Positions 17,738 to 25,201 of a stretch of 43,721 nt of DNA are shown piece by piece. A program made the translations under genes and the position numbers. How positions within the stretch are numbered: the first letter of the stretch is position 1; each line of letters opens with the position of its first letter. Source of the stretch: an uncultured Bacilli bacterium (GTDB taxonomy: Bacteria > Bacillota_I > Bacilli_A > RF39 > UBA660); contig CANQGB010000008.1 of NCBI GenBank assembly GCA_947600335.1, positions 1 through 43,721 on the forward strand, given 5' to 3'. Under the pieces are notes generated by a model. That model ran no database searches, was not told the DNA's origin, and saw only the letters and a program-made list of their open reading frames with translations.

Positions 17738-19878
17738 TTACAGAAACCGTAACATTTGCAACATTAAAAGAAAAATTAGCACCCGTTTTTAACTCTAAGG
17801 AGTTAGGAGAAATCGAAGCTGCGTATAATTATGCTTATCAAGCCCATTTAGGAAAATTTCGGTTAACCAATGAACCATATATTACGCATCCTTTGAATGT
17901 GGCTTTGATTTTAAGTGACTTAAATGTCGATAAAACAACGATTATCGCGGCCTTATTACATGAAACTATCAATAATGGTAATGCCAGTAAAGAAGAATTG
18001 GAAGCTAAGTTTGGGAGTGAAGTTGCTTTAATTGTCCAAAGTGTTAGTACCTTAAATAAATTAGAATTGCCAGATGAAAAAGAATCTTCCAACATTTATT
18101 TACGAAAAGTCTTAGTGGGTTTATCAGATGATGTCCGCGTCTTGTTTGTCAAATTAGCCGACCGCTTACATAATATGCGAACTATCTGGGCCGTTAATCC
18201 CGCCAAACAAAAAAGAAAAGCTCGCGAAACAATGAATGTTTTAATTCCTATTGCCCATCGGTTAGGAATGTATTCCATTAAAAGTGAGTTAGAAGATTTA
18301 TGTTTAAAATACTTAAAACCCGATGTTTACGAAGATATTTTAAAACAACTAGATGCTTCCGTCGAAGAATTAAATGATGTGTTAGAAACTATGCAAGATA
18401 GTATCTCTAATATTTTAATTGAGCATGGGATTAATTTTCACATAAAAAGTCGAGTTAAAAGTGTTTATAGCATTTATAAAAAACTCGAAAAAGGCAAAAA
18501 ATGGAATGAAATATATGATATCTTAGCCTTAAGAGTAATTGTCAAAAAGGTAAGTGATTGTTATTTAGCTATCGGGTTAATTCATTCAAAGTTCCATCCT
18601 TTGCCCAAAAGATTTAAAGATTACATAGCTATGCCCAAAGAAAATATGTATCAATCATTACATACAGGTGTTTTTGGAATTGATGGCCATATTTTTGAAA
18701 TTCAAATCAGAACTGAAGAAATGGACGAGATTGCCGAGAAAGGAATTGCTTCCCATTGGTCATATAAGGAAAAAGGCACGAAAAAGATTCAAAGCATGAT
18801 GGAACAAAAACTCGAAATATTCCGGAATGTCATTGAAACCTATAAAGAAAATGATAATGAATTAGAACTTAATAATACTTTACAAGATGATTTATTAGGT
18901 GAGTTAATTTATGTCTTTACCCCTAAAGGGGATGTTGTCGAACTACCAAAAGGGGCTACTCCCGTCGATTTTGCTTATCGCATTCACTCTAAAGTAGGAG
19001 ATACAACAGTTGGAGCTTTAGTTAATGAGGAGATTGTTCCTTTATCTTATGAATTACACGATAATGATGTTGTTAAAATCAATACTAATAAAAACTCGAC
19101 TCCAAGTAAAGAATGGTTAAACTTTGTTAAAACGACCAGTGCTAAAAGTAAAATTAAAGCCTATTACAGTAAACAAGACCGCAACGAATATATTGAAAAT
19201 GGTAAAATGATTTTAGAAAAAGAATTGCGGAAGCAAAAACTATCTTTCAATGAATGTCTAAGTCCGGAAAAAGTGGCTAAGATTTGTCAAGATTTAAACT
19301 TTAACGATATTTCCGATATTTATATGGCTATCGGTTCATTTCGGTATACCGCGAATTACATTATTAAACTATCAACGGAAGAAAAACACGATGTTCACGA
19401 TGCTTTAATTGAAAAAGTTGTTAAACCGAAAGTACTAGCGAATAATAGTAAAAATGATATTATTGTCGAAGGTAAAACCGATATTTTAGTGTCTTTGGCG
19501 AAATGTTGCCAACCCGTTAAAGGCGATAATATTATTGGGTATGTTACAAAGGGTGAAGGTATTACTGTCCATCGGGCTGATTGTCCAAATGTCAAAAGTA
19601 ATAGTGAAAGATTAATTAGTGTTGCTTGGAACGAATTAAACGAAAATGAATATTTAGCTGAGATATTTATTGAAAGTAATTCGGTAACTAACCAAATCGC
19701 CGAGATTATCAATAAGGCCACTACGAAAAATATTTATGTCGCTGCTTTTAACTCTAATGAATTAGCTGGGGGAACAAATTACAATGTTACGGTTAAAGTT
19801 AAAAATGTAACTATATTAAATGATTTTATCAATAGTTTGTATTCGATATCTAATATTACGAAAGTTGGTAAAAGATGA
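17734..19878 (+). CDS. rel: RelA/SpoT-family (p)ppGpp enzyme with altered hydrolase site
   Basis: A 714-residue long-form Rel that makes (p)ppGpp during starvation. Domain order is HD hydrolase (about 20-180), synthetase (about 230-350), TGS (about 385-450), zinc-finger region KCCQPVKGDN with HRADCPN, and ACT (about 645-714). Synthetase residues look intact (SIYKKL, DILALRVIV, the RFKD motif of bifunctional Gram-positive enzymes, EIQIRT). In the HD domain His52, His76, Asp143 and Asn147 are kept, but the usual HDxxED is HETINN: Asp is Glu77, and the catalytic Glu-Asp pair is Asn80-Asn81. Hydrolysis may therefore be lost. It overlaps comN and dtd by four bases each. Confidence 0.95.
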   Translation: MITETVTFATLKEKLAPVFNSKELGEIEAAYNYAYQAHLGKFRLTNEPYITHPLNVALILSDLNVDKTTIIAALLHETINNGNASKEELEAKFGSEVALIVQSVSTLNKLELPDEKESSNIYLRKVLVGLSDDVRVLFVKLADRLHNMRTIWAVNPAKQKRKARETMNVLIPIAHRLGMYSIKSELEDLCLKYLKPDVYEDILKQLDASVEELNDVLETMQDSISNILIEHGINFHIKSRVKSVYSIYKKLEKGKKWNEIYDILALRVIVKKVSDCYLAIGLIHSKFHPLPKRFKDYIAMPKENMYQSLHTGVFGIDGHIFEIQIRTEEMDEIAEKGIASHWSYKEKGTKKIQSMMEQKLEIFRNVIETYKENDNELELNNTLQDDLLGELIYVFTPKGDVVELPKGATPVDFAYRIHSKVGDTTVGALVNEEIVPLSYELHDNDVVKINTNKNSTPSKEWLNFVKTTSAKSKIKAYYSKQDRNEYIENGKMILEKELRKQKLSFNECLSPEKVAKICQDLNFNDISDIYMAIGSFRYTANYIIKLSTEEKHDVHDALIEKVVKPKVLANNSKNDIIVEGKTDILVSLAKCCQPVKGDNIIGYVTKGEGITVHRADCPNVKSNSERLISVAWNELNENEYLAEIFIESNSVTNQIAEIINKATTKNIYVAAFNSNELAGGTNYNVTVKVKNVTILNDFINSLYSISNITKVGKR

Positions 19879-20318
19879 GAGTCCTTATTCAACGCAGTTT
19901 AAAATCTCAAGTAACTGTCGATGATAAGATAGTTGGTCAAATAACAAAAGGTTTAGTTGTTTTGGTTGGTTTTACTTATAATGACACAGTTGAAGATATG
20001 GATTATTTAGTTAAGAAAATCATCAATTTAAGAGTGTTTGATGATGCAGAACATGTTATGAATAAAAGTATCTTAGATATTAAGGGGGAGATTTTATTAG
20101 TTAGTCAATTTACTTTATATGCCGATACGAAGAAAGGTAATCGTCCAAGTTATATTAATGCTTTAAAAAGTTCGGAAGCCTTACCTTTATATGAACAATT
20201 TATCGCGAAATTACAAGAATATGTTCCCGTTGCTACTGGCATTTTCGGGGCTGACATGCAAGTTGCGATTACCAATGATGGACCCGTAACCATTATGCTC
20301 GATAGTAAAGCTAAATAG
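19875..20318 (+). CDS. dtd: D-aminoacyl-tRNA deacylase Dtd
   Basis: A 147-residue enzyme that hydrolyses D-amino acids from mischarged tRNA. Both active-site motifs are present: SQFTLYADTKKGNRPS and the C-terminal NDGPVT (the family's cross-subunit GP motif). Length is standard. It overlaps rel by four bases (ATGA), the usual rel-dtd arrangement in Firmicutes. In Bacillus the next genes are lytH and hisS; here accessory block 2 is inserted. Confidence 0.96.
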   Translation: MRVLIQRSLKSQVTVDDKIVGQITKGLVVLVGFTYNDTVEDMDYLVKKIINLRVFDDAEHVMNKSILDIKGEILLVSQFTLYADTKKGNRPSYINALKSSEALPLYEQFIAKLQEYVPVATGIFGADMQVAITNDGPVTIMLDSKAK

Positions 20319-20328
20319 GTGAAGAATA

Positions 20329-20357
20329 TTGTTTGTGAACACTTTTAATGCTATACT
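20329..20357 (+). promoter_or_regulatory. Promoter of the second C39 cassette
   Basis: TTGTTT (20329-20334), 17 bases, TATACT (20352-20357) with an extended TG one base upstream. Transcription would begin near 20364. This rules out the in-frame ATG at 20348 as the start of the downstream gene. Confidence 0.65.
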
Positions 20358-20380
20358 TTATGCTAGGGGAAGTGTTGAAA

Positions 20381-21199
20381 ATGCTTGAAGGTTTAAAAAA
20401 GGTATTTACATGGCTATATGGTTTTGGACTACTAGTAATTTTGATGACTTTATTTTGGAGTCTTAAGAATAGTTCAACCAAAAACTTATCTTATTCACCC
20501 AACTTAGAATTATTTTTAAATGCGGTTCATAATGAATATCAAGCGCCTGGGGTTTATAAAATTCAAGACAAATTAGCAGTTAATCTGAATAAAGTTATAG
20601 AATCAGAACCAACTTATTTAATTAATGATTTTCCCACTTTTAATCAATTTCCTGATTATCCTACGGGTTGTGAAAGTATCGCTTTATACAATATGCTAAG
20701 ATATTACGATGTCGAGGTTACTCCTGATGAGATTGTAAACGCATTAAAAAAGGGGGATGACCCTTATTGGAAAAAGAAAAAATTATATGGTGGCAATCCT
20801 GAAATCGAATTTGTCGGGGACCCCAGAGATATTCATAGCTATGGAGTTTACCAAAAACCAATTATCGAGGTTGCTAATAAGTTTAAGCCAGGAATGATCG
20901 ATTATACTGGGCACTCTATAAATGATGTGCTAGAGATAGTTAAAAAAGGAATACCTGTGCAAGTATGGGTATCGGTTGATTTAAAAGATACGGAAGTTTG
21001 TGCTTCTTGGACTCATAAAGAAACGAATCAACAAATTGATTGGATTTGTGGTTTACATAGTGTAGTAATTGTGGGCTTTAATAAGGCTGAGGTTATAGTC
21101 TCTGATTCTACTAATGGCGAGATAGTCCATTATGAAAGAGAACAATTTAAAAAAATTTATAATTTATTTGGCCAAAGAGCCATATACTATCCTGAATAA
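20381..21199 (+). CDS. Membrane-anchored C39-like cysteine peptidase, short form
   Basis: A 272-residue paralogue of the protein at 9353. One membrane helix (about residues 12-31) leads through a 45-residue linker directly to the C39_2-type domain, so the Ig-like stalk of the first copy is missing. The triad is Cys97 (PTGCES), His226 (GLHSVV) and Asp242 (VSDSTNG). The Cys-His and His-Asp spacings (129 and 16) are identical to the first copy, and the domains align end to end without gaps. Start at ATG 20381 follows from the promoter and AGGGGA; TTG 20375 is possible. A partner gene follows after 15 bases. Substrate unknown. Confidence 0.84.
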   Translation: MLEGLKKVFTWLYGFGLLVILMTLFWSLKNSSTKNLSYSPNLELFLNAVHNEYQAPGVYKIQDKLAVNLNKVIESEPTYLINDFPTFNQFPDYPTGCESIALYNMLRYYDVEVTPDEIVNALKKGDDPYWKKKKLYGGNPEIEFVGDPRDIHSYGVYQKPIIEVANKFKPGMIDYTGHSINDVLEIVKKGIPVQVWVSVDLKDTEVCASWTHKETNQQIDWICGLHSVVIVGFNKAEVIVSDSTNGEIVHYEREQFKKIYNLFGQRAIYYPE

Positions 21200-21214
21200 A
21201 AAGGAGGAATTTTA

Positions 21215-21958
21215 ATGAATAAAAAATTAATGATGGGTGTAGGTATCATTGCAATTATAGCAATAGTCTTGCTAATCGGTTTTAATTTACGAAAAGATAA
21301 CAAAGAAGAATTAGATATTAATTCCGCGTTAGTGCAAGAATTATACGAAATGGCTAATCCCAGTAATGATGCGTTTGTCTTAAAGGAATTATATGCTAAT
21401 AATGTAATAACTGATAAATTTAAAATTACGATGGGAATTGTAAAGTATTTAAAAGATAATCCTGATATTGCCAAACATTTTAGAAAAACATCCGATGAAG
21501 AAAAAAAATATCTAAGTAAGGAAATAGTACTAGATGGTGCGCGAAAAGTTTTAGGGGAACAAACTGTTTATCGCGACCAAGATGTATATGTTTTAAATGG
21601 GGATATTTGTAATGCCATTTATCATCAAGATTCAGAACAATACGAAATTATTTCTGGTTGTGATGGTAGTCAATTTGAAAGATTTCATCGTAAGATAACG
21701 AAGGCTTATCAAGAAAACGATACTATTTATATATATGAAAAATCAATTTTTGTATATTATTATTTTGATTTAGATAAAAACCAAACATCAGTTTATAATA
21801 ACTGTATTGAAAATAAATTATTAGATTATATCGAAACAGATATATCAGTAAATTCTGAAGTCTCATTAGAAGATTATATAGATGAAGCAGCAACATATCG
21901 TTATAAATATGTTTTAGAAAATGGTGAGTATGTGTTTGAAGGCCTAGAACTAGTCTAA
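21215..21958 (+). CDS. Membrane-anchored partner of the C39-like peptidase (copy 2)
   Basis: A 247-residue paralogue of the protein at 10685. It has an N-terminal membrane helix (about residues 5-23), then LDINSALVQELYE and a soluble extracytoplasmic domain. The pair CNAIYH...SGC again has exactly 16 residues between the cysteines. The domain ends in a Tyr/Glu-rich segment (DEAATYRYKYVLENGEYVF) that matches the end of copy 1. No family is recognised. The ribosome binding site AAGGAGG is strong. Retention of both genes in both copies argues for a shared task with the peptidase. Confidence 0.75.
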   Translation: MNKKLMMGVGIIAIIAIVLLIGFNLRKDNKEELDINSALVQELYEMANPSNDAFVLKELYANNVITDKFKITMGIVKYLKDNPDIAKHFRKTSDEEKKYLSKEIVLDGARKVLGEQTVYRDQDVYVLNGDICNAIYHQDSEQYEIISGCDGSQFERFHRKITKAYQENDTIYIYEKSIFVYYYFDLDKNQTSVYNNCIENKLLDYIETDISVNSEVSLEDYIDEAATYRYKYVLENGEYVFEGLELV

Positions 21959-21961
21959 TTC

Positions 21962-21990
21962 TTGTAACTTTAAGAAATTTATGCTATAGT
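21962..21990 (+). promoter_or_regulatory. Promoter for the metallopeptidase gene
   Basis: TTGTAA (21962-21967), 17 bases, TATAGT (21985-21990), with an extended TG one base before the -10. Transcription would begin near 21997, inside the adjacent hairpin sequence. Confidence 0.6.
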
Positions 21991-22014
21991 AATCCCCACA
22001 TGAAGGGGATTTTT
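21991..22014 (+). terminator. Terminator hairpin that also carries the next ribosome binding site
   Basis: AATCCCC (21991-21997) pairs with GGGGATT (22005-22011) across 7 bases, and a T run follows. It would stop transcripts from the C39 cassette. AGGGG in the right arm is also correctly placed as ribosome binding site for ATG 22015. Confidence 0.6.
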
Positions 22015-23427
22015 ATGAATTTGGTTAAAATAAGGGTTATGCAAAAACCGAAAGGCGATAAATGTGTCTTTATTAAGTTTAAAAATGGCAATATATTAAA
22101 TATTGATAATATTAAAGAAAAACACTTGCAATATTATTATAAAAAGTTCTGTCAACAAGAAAAAAAGTCTTTAGAAGATTTGATTAATGAACAAAAAATT
22201 ACTTATGAAGCATTTATCCCCAAAGTTTATTATCTTTTAAAAAAAGAGGCTCAAAAAAGAAATAAATATTATAATTGTTTAAATACAGTAAATTATTTTG
22301 AATCTTTAGCCATTTCTTCAAGTTGCATAGAATGGATTAATATGTATTTACGGATTGGAAATAATGAATCTAAGAAGGCCTTGACTAATTTAATCTATCC
22401 TCCAACGTTATTAAATACTATTTTTATTTTGATTACTTCATTTGTGTTATATCGAAAAAATGTTGTAAATATTTCTAAAAAACTCCAACCTAAAAAATAT
22501 CAAAATGCCCAAAAAAGACTTTTTCTAGTATTAATAATGAATGGGTTATCTATATTAAAAGCTGAAGGTTATGATTTAACTTATTTAAAAAATCTCAATT
22601 ATATTCTTAAACAACAAGACATAACTTTAGATAACTTGGTTGATACCGATAATTTATCGGAAGAAGAAATTCGATTAGAAAAAGTCAATTTAGTATTTGA
22701 GGCTTTAGATCAAAATCCCTTTATTAAAGAAGAGTATCACAATTATTTAAATAATTTAAAACCATATCTAATAGATAATGTGTATATCGATTTAGATAAA
22801 ATGTATCAAGATTTTAAAACTTATCGGATTTATGATTTTTATAATTATGATTCAAATATTGCCGCTGTTCATTTTAAGGATGAAAATGTTAGTGTTATTT
22901 ATGAAAATTTAGATAGCCAGGAAGATGATTCTGATTATAAAGCTATGAAAGTAATGCATGAAACCATTCACCATACTGGTACTATCGCAGAATATCCTTT
23001 TTTAAATGAAGGAATAACCTCTTGCTTAGAACGTGAATATAATTATCAAACTTATGAAGATTTATTTGACTACAGAGTGTATAAACCAGAAATTTTGGCT
23101 ACTAGATTTTTAACTTATTTAGTTTCTAAAGATACTATCTTACAAGCTTATAGTGAAGAAAACGTTGAAATATTATTAGAAAAATTAGACCAAATTTATA
23201 AGACACGAAGTAATACTAAACTTTTAATGAATATTTTAAGAATTTATGTTCAGAAATATCCTCATTTAACTGAAGAAGATAAAAATTTAATTAAAGAAAT
23301 CATTGAATTAGGAACATTGACACAAGAACAAAAAGATAATTATGCCTACTATTTAGGGCTTGATAATTGTTATGCTGATGATTATTTATTTAATCAAAAG
23401 TTGAAATTAAGTAAAATAGAAAAATGA
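22015..23427 (+). CDS. Putative membrane-associated zinc metallopeptidase
   Basis: A 470-residue protein of unknown family with a HExxH zinc-binding motif, His315-Glu316-x-x-His319. Glu332 in an NEG context follows 12 residues later, the layout of gluzincin peptidases in which the downstream Glu is the third ligand. One probable membrane helix lies at about residues 126-147. The N-terminal 100 residues are basic and Lys/Tyr-rich; the C-terminal part is helical. There is no signal peptide, so topology is uncertain. I use ATG 22015 with AGGGG upstream. An ATG at 22000 would be almost leaderless. It lies directly after the second C39 cassette but has its own promoter. Confidence 0.68.
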   Translation: MNLVKIRVMQKPKGDKCVFIKFKNGNILNIDNIKEKHLQYYYKKFCQQEKKSLEDLINEQKITYEAFIPKVYYLLKKEAQKRNKYYNCLNTVNYFESLAISSSCIEWINMYLRIGNNESKKALTNLIYPPTLLNTIFILITSFVLYRKNVVNISKKLQPKKYQNAQKRLFLVLIMNGLSILKAEGYDLTYLKNLNYILKQQDITLDNLVDTDNLSEEEIRLEKVNLVFEALDQNPFIKEEYHNYLNNLKPYLIDNVYIDLDKMYQDFKTYRIYDFYNYDSNIAAVHFKDENVSVIYENLDSQEDDSDYKAMKVMHETIHHTGTIAEYPFLNEGITSCLEREYNYQTYEDLFDYRVYKPEILATRFLTYLVSKDTILQAYSEENVEILLEKLDQIYKTRSNTKLLMNILRIYVQKYPHLTEEDKNLIKEIIELGTLTQEQKDNYAYYLGLDNCYADDYLFNQKLKLSKIEK

Positions 23428-23466
23428 TAAAATAGGAATTTGCATATTTGTTCTAAAATTTTTGGC

Positions 23467-23495
23467 TTGTTATCTATGACATGTTGTTTTAAAAT
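23467..23495 (+). promoter_or_regulatory. Promoter for the TPR-like gene
   Basis: TTGTTA (23467-23472) and TAAAAT (23490-23495) with a 17-base spacer, 26 bases before the start at 23522. Confidence 0.5.
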
Positions 23496-23521
23496 ATTAC
23501 CAAAAGAAAAGGTGATATGAA

Positions 23522-24364
23522 ATGGCAAAGCCAAAATATAAAAATTCTATATATAGCACTGCTTACATTGAGAAAATAAATAATATGATTGGAAGACAAC
23601 AATATTCGCAAGCTTTAATAGAATTTCAAAAATATTTTCAAACATATCCTAATGACCCAGTAATATATTATAGATATAGCAATTTTTTAATGACACTTGG
23701 TGATTTTAAACAAGCCAAAGAGTTTATAGAAAAAATGGAGCATAAATATTTATCTATGAAAAGTAATTTTTACTTGAATAAAGTTAAGTTCCGGCTTTTA
23801 ATTTTAGAAGAAAAATACTTTGAAGCTTTAGAACTTTTGAATAAATATCCCGAAATAATTGATTATCGAAATTTAGAATTAAAGGCTTTTGTCTATAAAA
23901 TGACGGGTCGAGATATGGAATTCGCTAGTGAAAAAGATTCTTATACTATGCATCAAATTTTGGATTATCAAGAAGAAGCCTTTTTAGATCATCTTCAAAA
24001 ACATTTGGATATTGAGCTAAATGAAAGTGATTGTATTTTTACACCGAAATTTCCTTTAAATGAGATTATTGAATATATAAAGACTATTTTACCAACAGAT
24101 AGTTGCAAGTATCAAACTACCTTAAGCATTTATAATTTTAAATATCAAGAATGTGGCCATGTTGGTAAATATTATACAGATTTTTTTCAAGTTGCCGCTT
24201 TGAATAATGTCACTCATGATATATTAACTATGTATCCTTGCTTTCAACCGGAGTATTTTAGTTATACTGATTTAGATCCAATTTTTAGAAAAGAGGAAGA
24301 AGGACCTAAATTAAAAAGAGTTAGCCAAATAGATAAATTTAATCAAAGGTATGGCTTAAAGTAA
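23522..24364 (+). CDS. TPR-like repeat protein
   Basis: A 280-residue soluble protein. Residues about 15-140 show helix pairs with TPR-like spacing (RQQYSQALIEFQKYFQTYPNDPVIYYRYSN continues into LGDFKQAKEFIEKM and LEEKYFEALELLNKYPE). The second half is a separate domain with several cysteines (DCIFTP, DSCKYQ, YQECGHVG, YPCF), ending RVSQIDKFNQRYGLK. TPR units usually mediate protein contacts, so this is probably an adaptor; its partner is unknown. The ribosome binding site is AAAGGTGAT. Confidence 0.7.
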   Translation: MAKPKYKNSIYSTAYIEKINNMIGRQQYSQALIEFQKYFQTYPNDPVIYYRYSNFLMTLGDFKQAKEFIEKMEHKYLSMKSNFYLNKVKFRLLILEEKYFEALELLNKYPEIIDYRNLELKAFVYKMTGRDMEFASEKDSYTMHQILDYQEEAFLDHLQKHLDIELNESDCIFTPKFPLNEIIEYIKTILPTDSCKYQTTLSIYNFKYQECGHVGKYYTDFFQVAALNNVTHDILTMYPCFQPEYFSYTDLDPIFRKEEEGPKLKRVSQIDKFNQRYGLK

Positions 24365-24394
24365 TATTGAGTATAAAAGAAAAGAGGTTAGAAA

Positions 24395-24910
24395 ATGGAA
24401 AAAATAATTATTAATAAGGATAATATAATTGATGAAGATATAACCGAAGTAGTACAAAGGGCTAAAGTTTTAATTGTCAATTCGCAAGATGAAATTCTTT
24501 TGGGGCATTGCTATAATAATTATCAATTTCCCGGAGGACATGTTGAAGATGGGGAAAGTTTAATTGAAGCCGTTAATAGAGAAATAACAGAAGAAACAGG
24601 CATGGTATTAAATTTAAAAGATATAGAACCTTTCGCCCAAATTGTTGGCTATTATAAAGATTGGCCCCAAGTGGGTAAAAATCGCAAAAACGAAATTTAT
24701 TATTATGCCGTTAAAACAGATGAATTACCAAACTTAGCTAATACCCTTTATACGGCCGAAGAACTAGCAGGCAATTTTGAATTAAAGTATGTTCCTTTAG
24801 AAAATGTATTAACGGTTTTACAAGATAATGCTTTAAAACATGGTGATACTGAAGGGATTGCTCAAGAAATGATAGATATTTTAAGAATCTATTTAAACAA
24901 AAATGCCTAA
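24395..24910 (+). CDS. NUDIX hydrolase
   Basis: A 171-residue NUDIX protein with a complete box: GHVEDGE, then seven residues, then REITEETGM. This box binds the divalent metal used to cleave nucleoside diphosphate derivatives. The substrate cannot be assigned; candidates are oxidised nucleotides, sugar nucleotides or RNA caps. It follows the TPR-like gene after 30 bases and lies directly upstream of the hisS T-box leader. Confidence 0.9.
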   Translation: MEKIIINKDNIIDEDITEVVQRAKVLIVNSQDEILLGHCYNNYQFPGGHVEDGESLIEAVNREITEETGMVLNLKDIEPFAQIVGYYKDWPQVGKNRKNEIYYYAVKTDELPNLANTLYTAEELAGNFELKYVPLENVLTVLQDNALKHGDTEGIAQEMIDILRIYLNKNA

Positions 24911-24936
24911 AAGCGTTAAGATGACATTAAAATTGT

Positions 24937-24966
24937 TTGACTAACCATGAGGTTTTGTACTAAAAT
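24937..24966 (+). promoter_or_regulatory. Promoter of the hisS T-box transcript
   Basis: TTGACT (24937-24942) and TAAAAT (24961-24966) separated by 18 bases. Transcription would begin just before the T-box Stem I. Confidence 0.65.
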
Positions 24967-24981
24967 AAGGTTATGTAAATT

Positions 24982-25180
24982 TTTATGGCAAAGAAAAAGT
25001 AATGTTTTAATTCTTTTATAGAGAGGGCTAAATGGTGCAAATGCCTAAAGAAAAAACATGAAATAGACACCTTTAATAGTCCATAAACGCGGGTGACCGT
25101 GATAAAAATAATGAGAGTACCTAGTAAAGTAAGGTGGCACCGCGGATTTTAATTCGTCCTTACATTTATTAGGTTTTTTT
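24982..25180 (+). promoter_or_regulatory. T-box riboswitch (histidine specifier)
   Basis: A tRNA-sensing leader upstream of hisS. Stem I is closed by TTTATGG (24982-24988) with CCATAAA (25081-25087), and an upper stem is formed by ATGTTTT (25002-25008) with AAAACAT (25053-25059). The specifier loop between them carries AGTA (24998-25001) and GAA (25060-25062), the loop E pattern, and a CAC codon at 25068-25070, which specifies His. The T-box core GGTGGCACCGCGG is at 25133-25145. The terminator stem pairs 25120-25134 with 25158-25173 (15 pairs including one G-T, one bulge), followed by seven T. Uncharged tRNA-His should favour the antiterminator and so expression of hisS and downstream genes. 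Confidence 0.93.
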
Positions 25181-25201
25181 ATTTAAAAAGGAGAGATAAA
25201 A

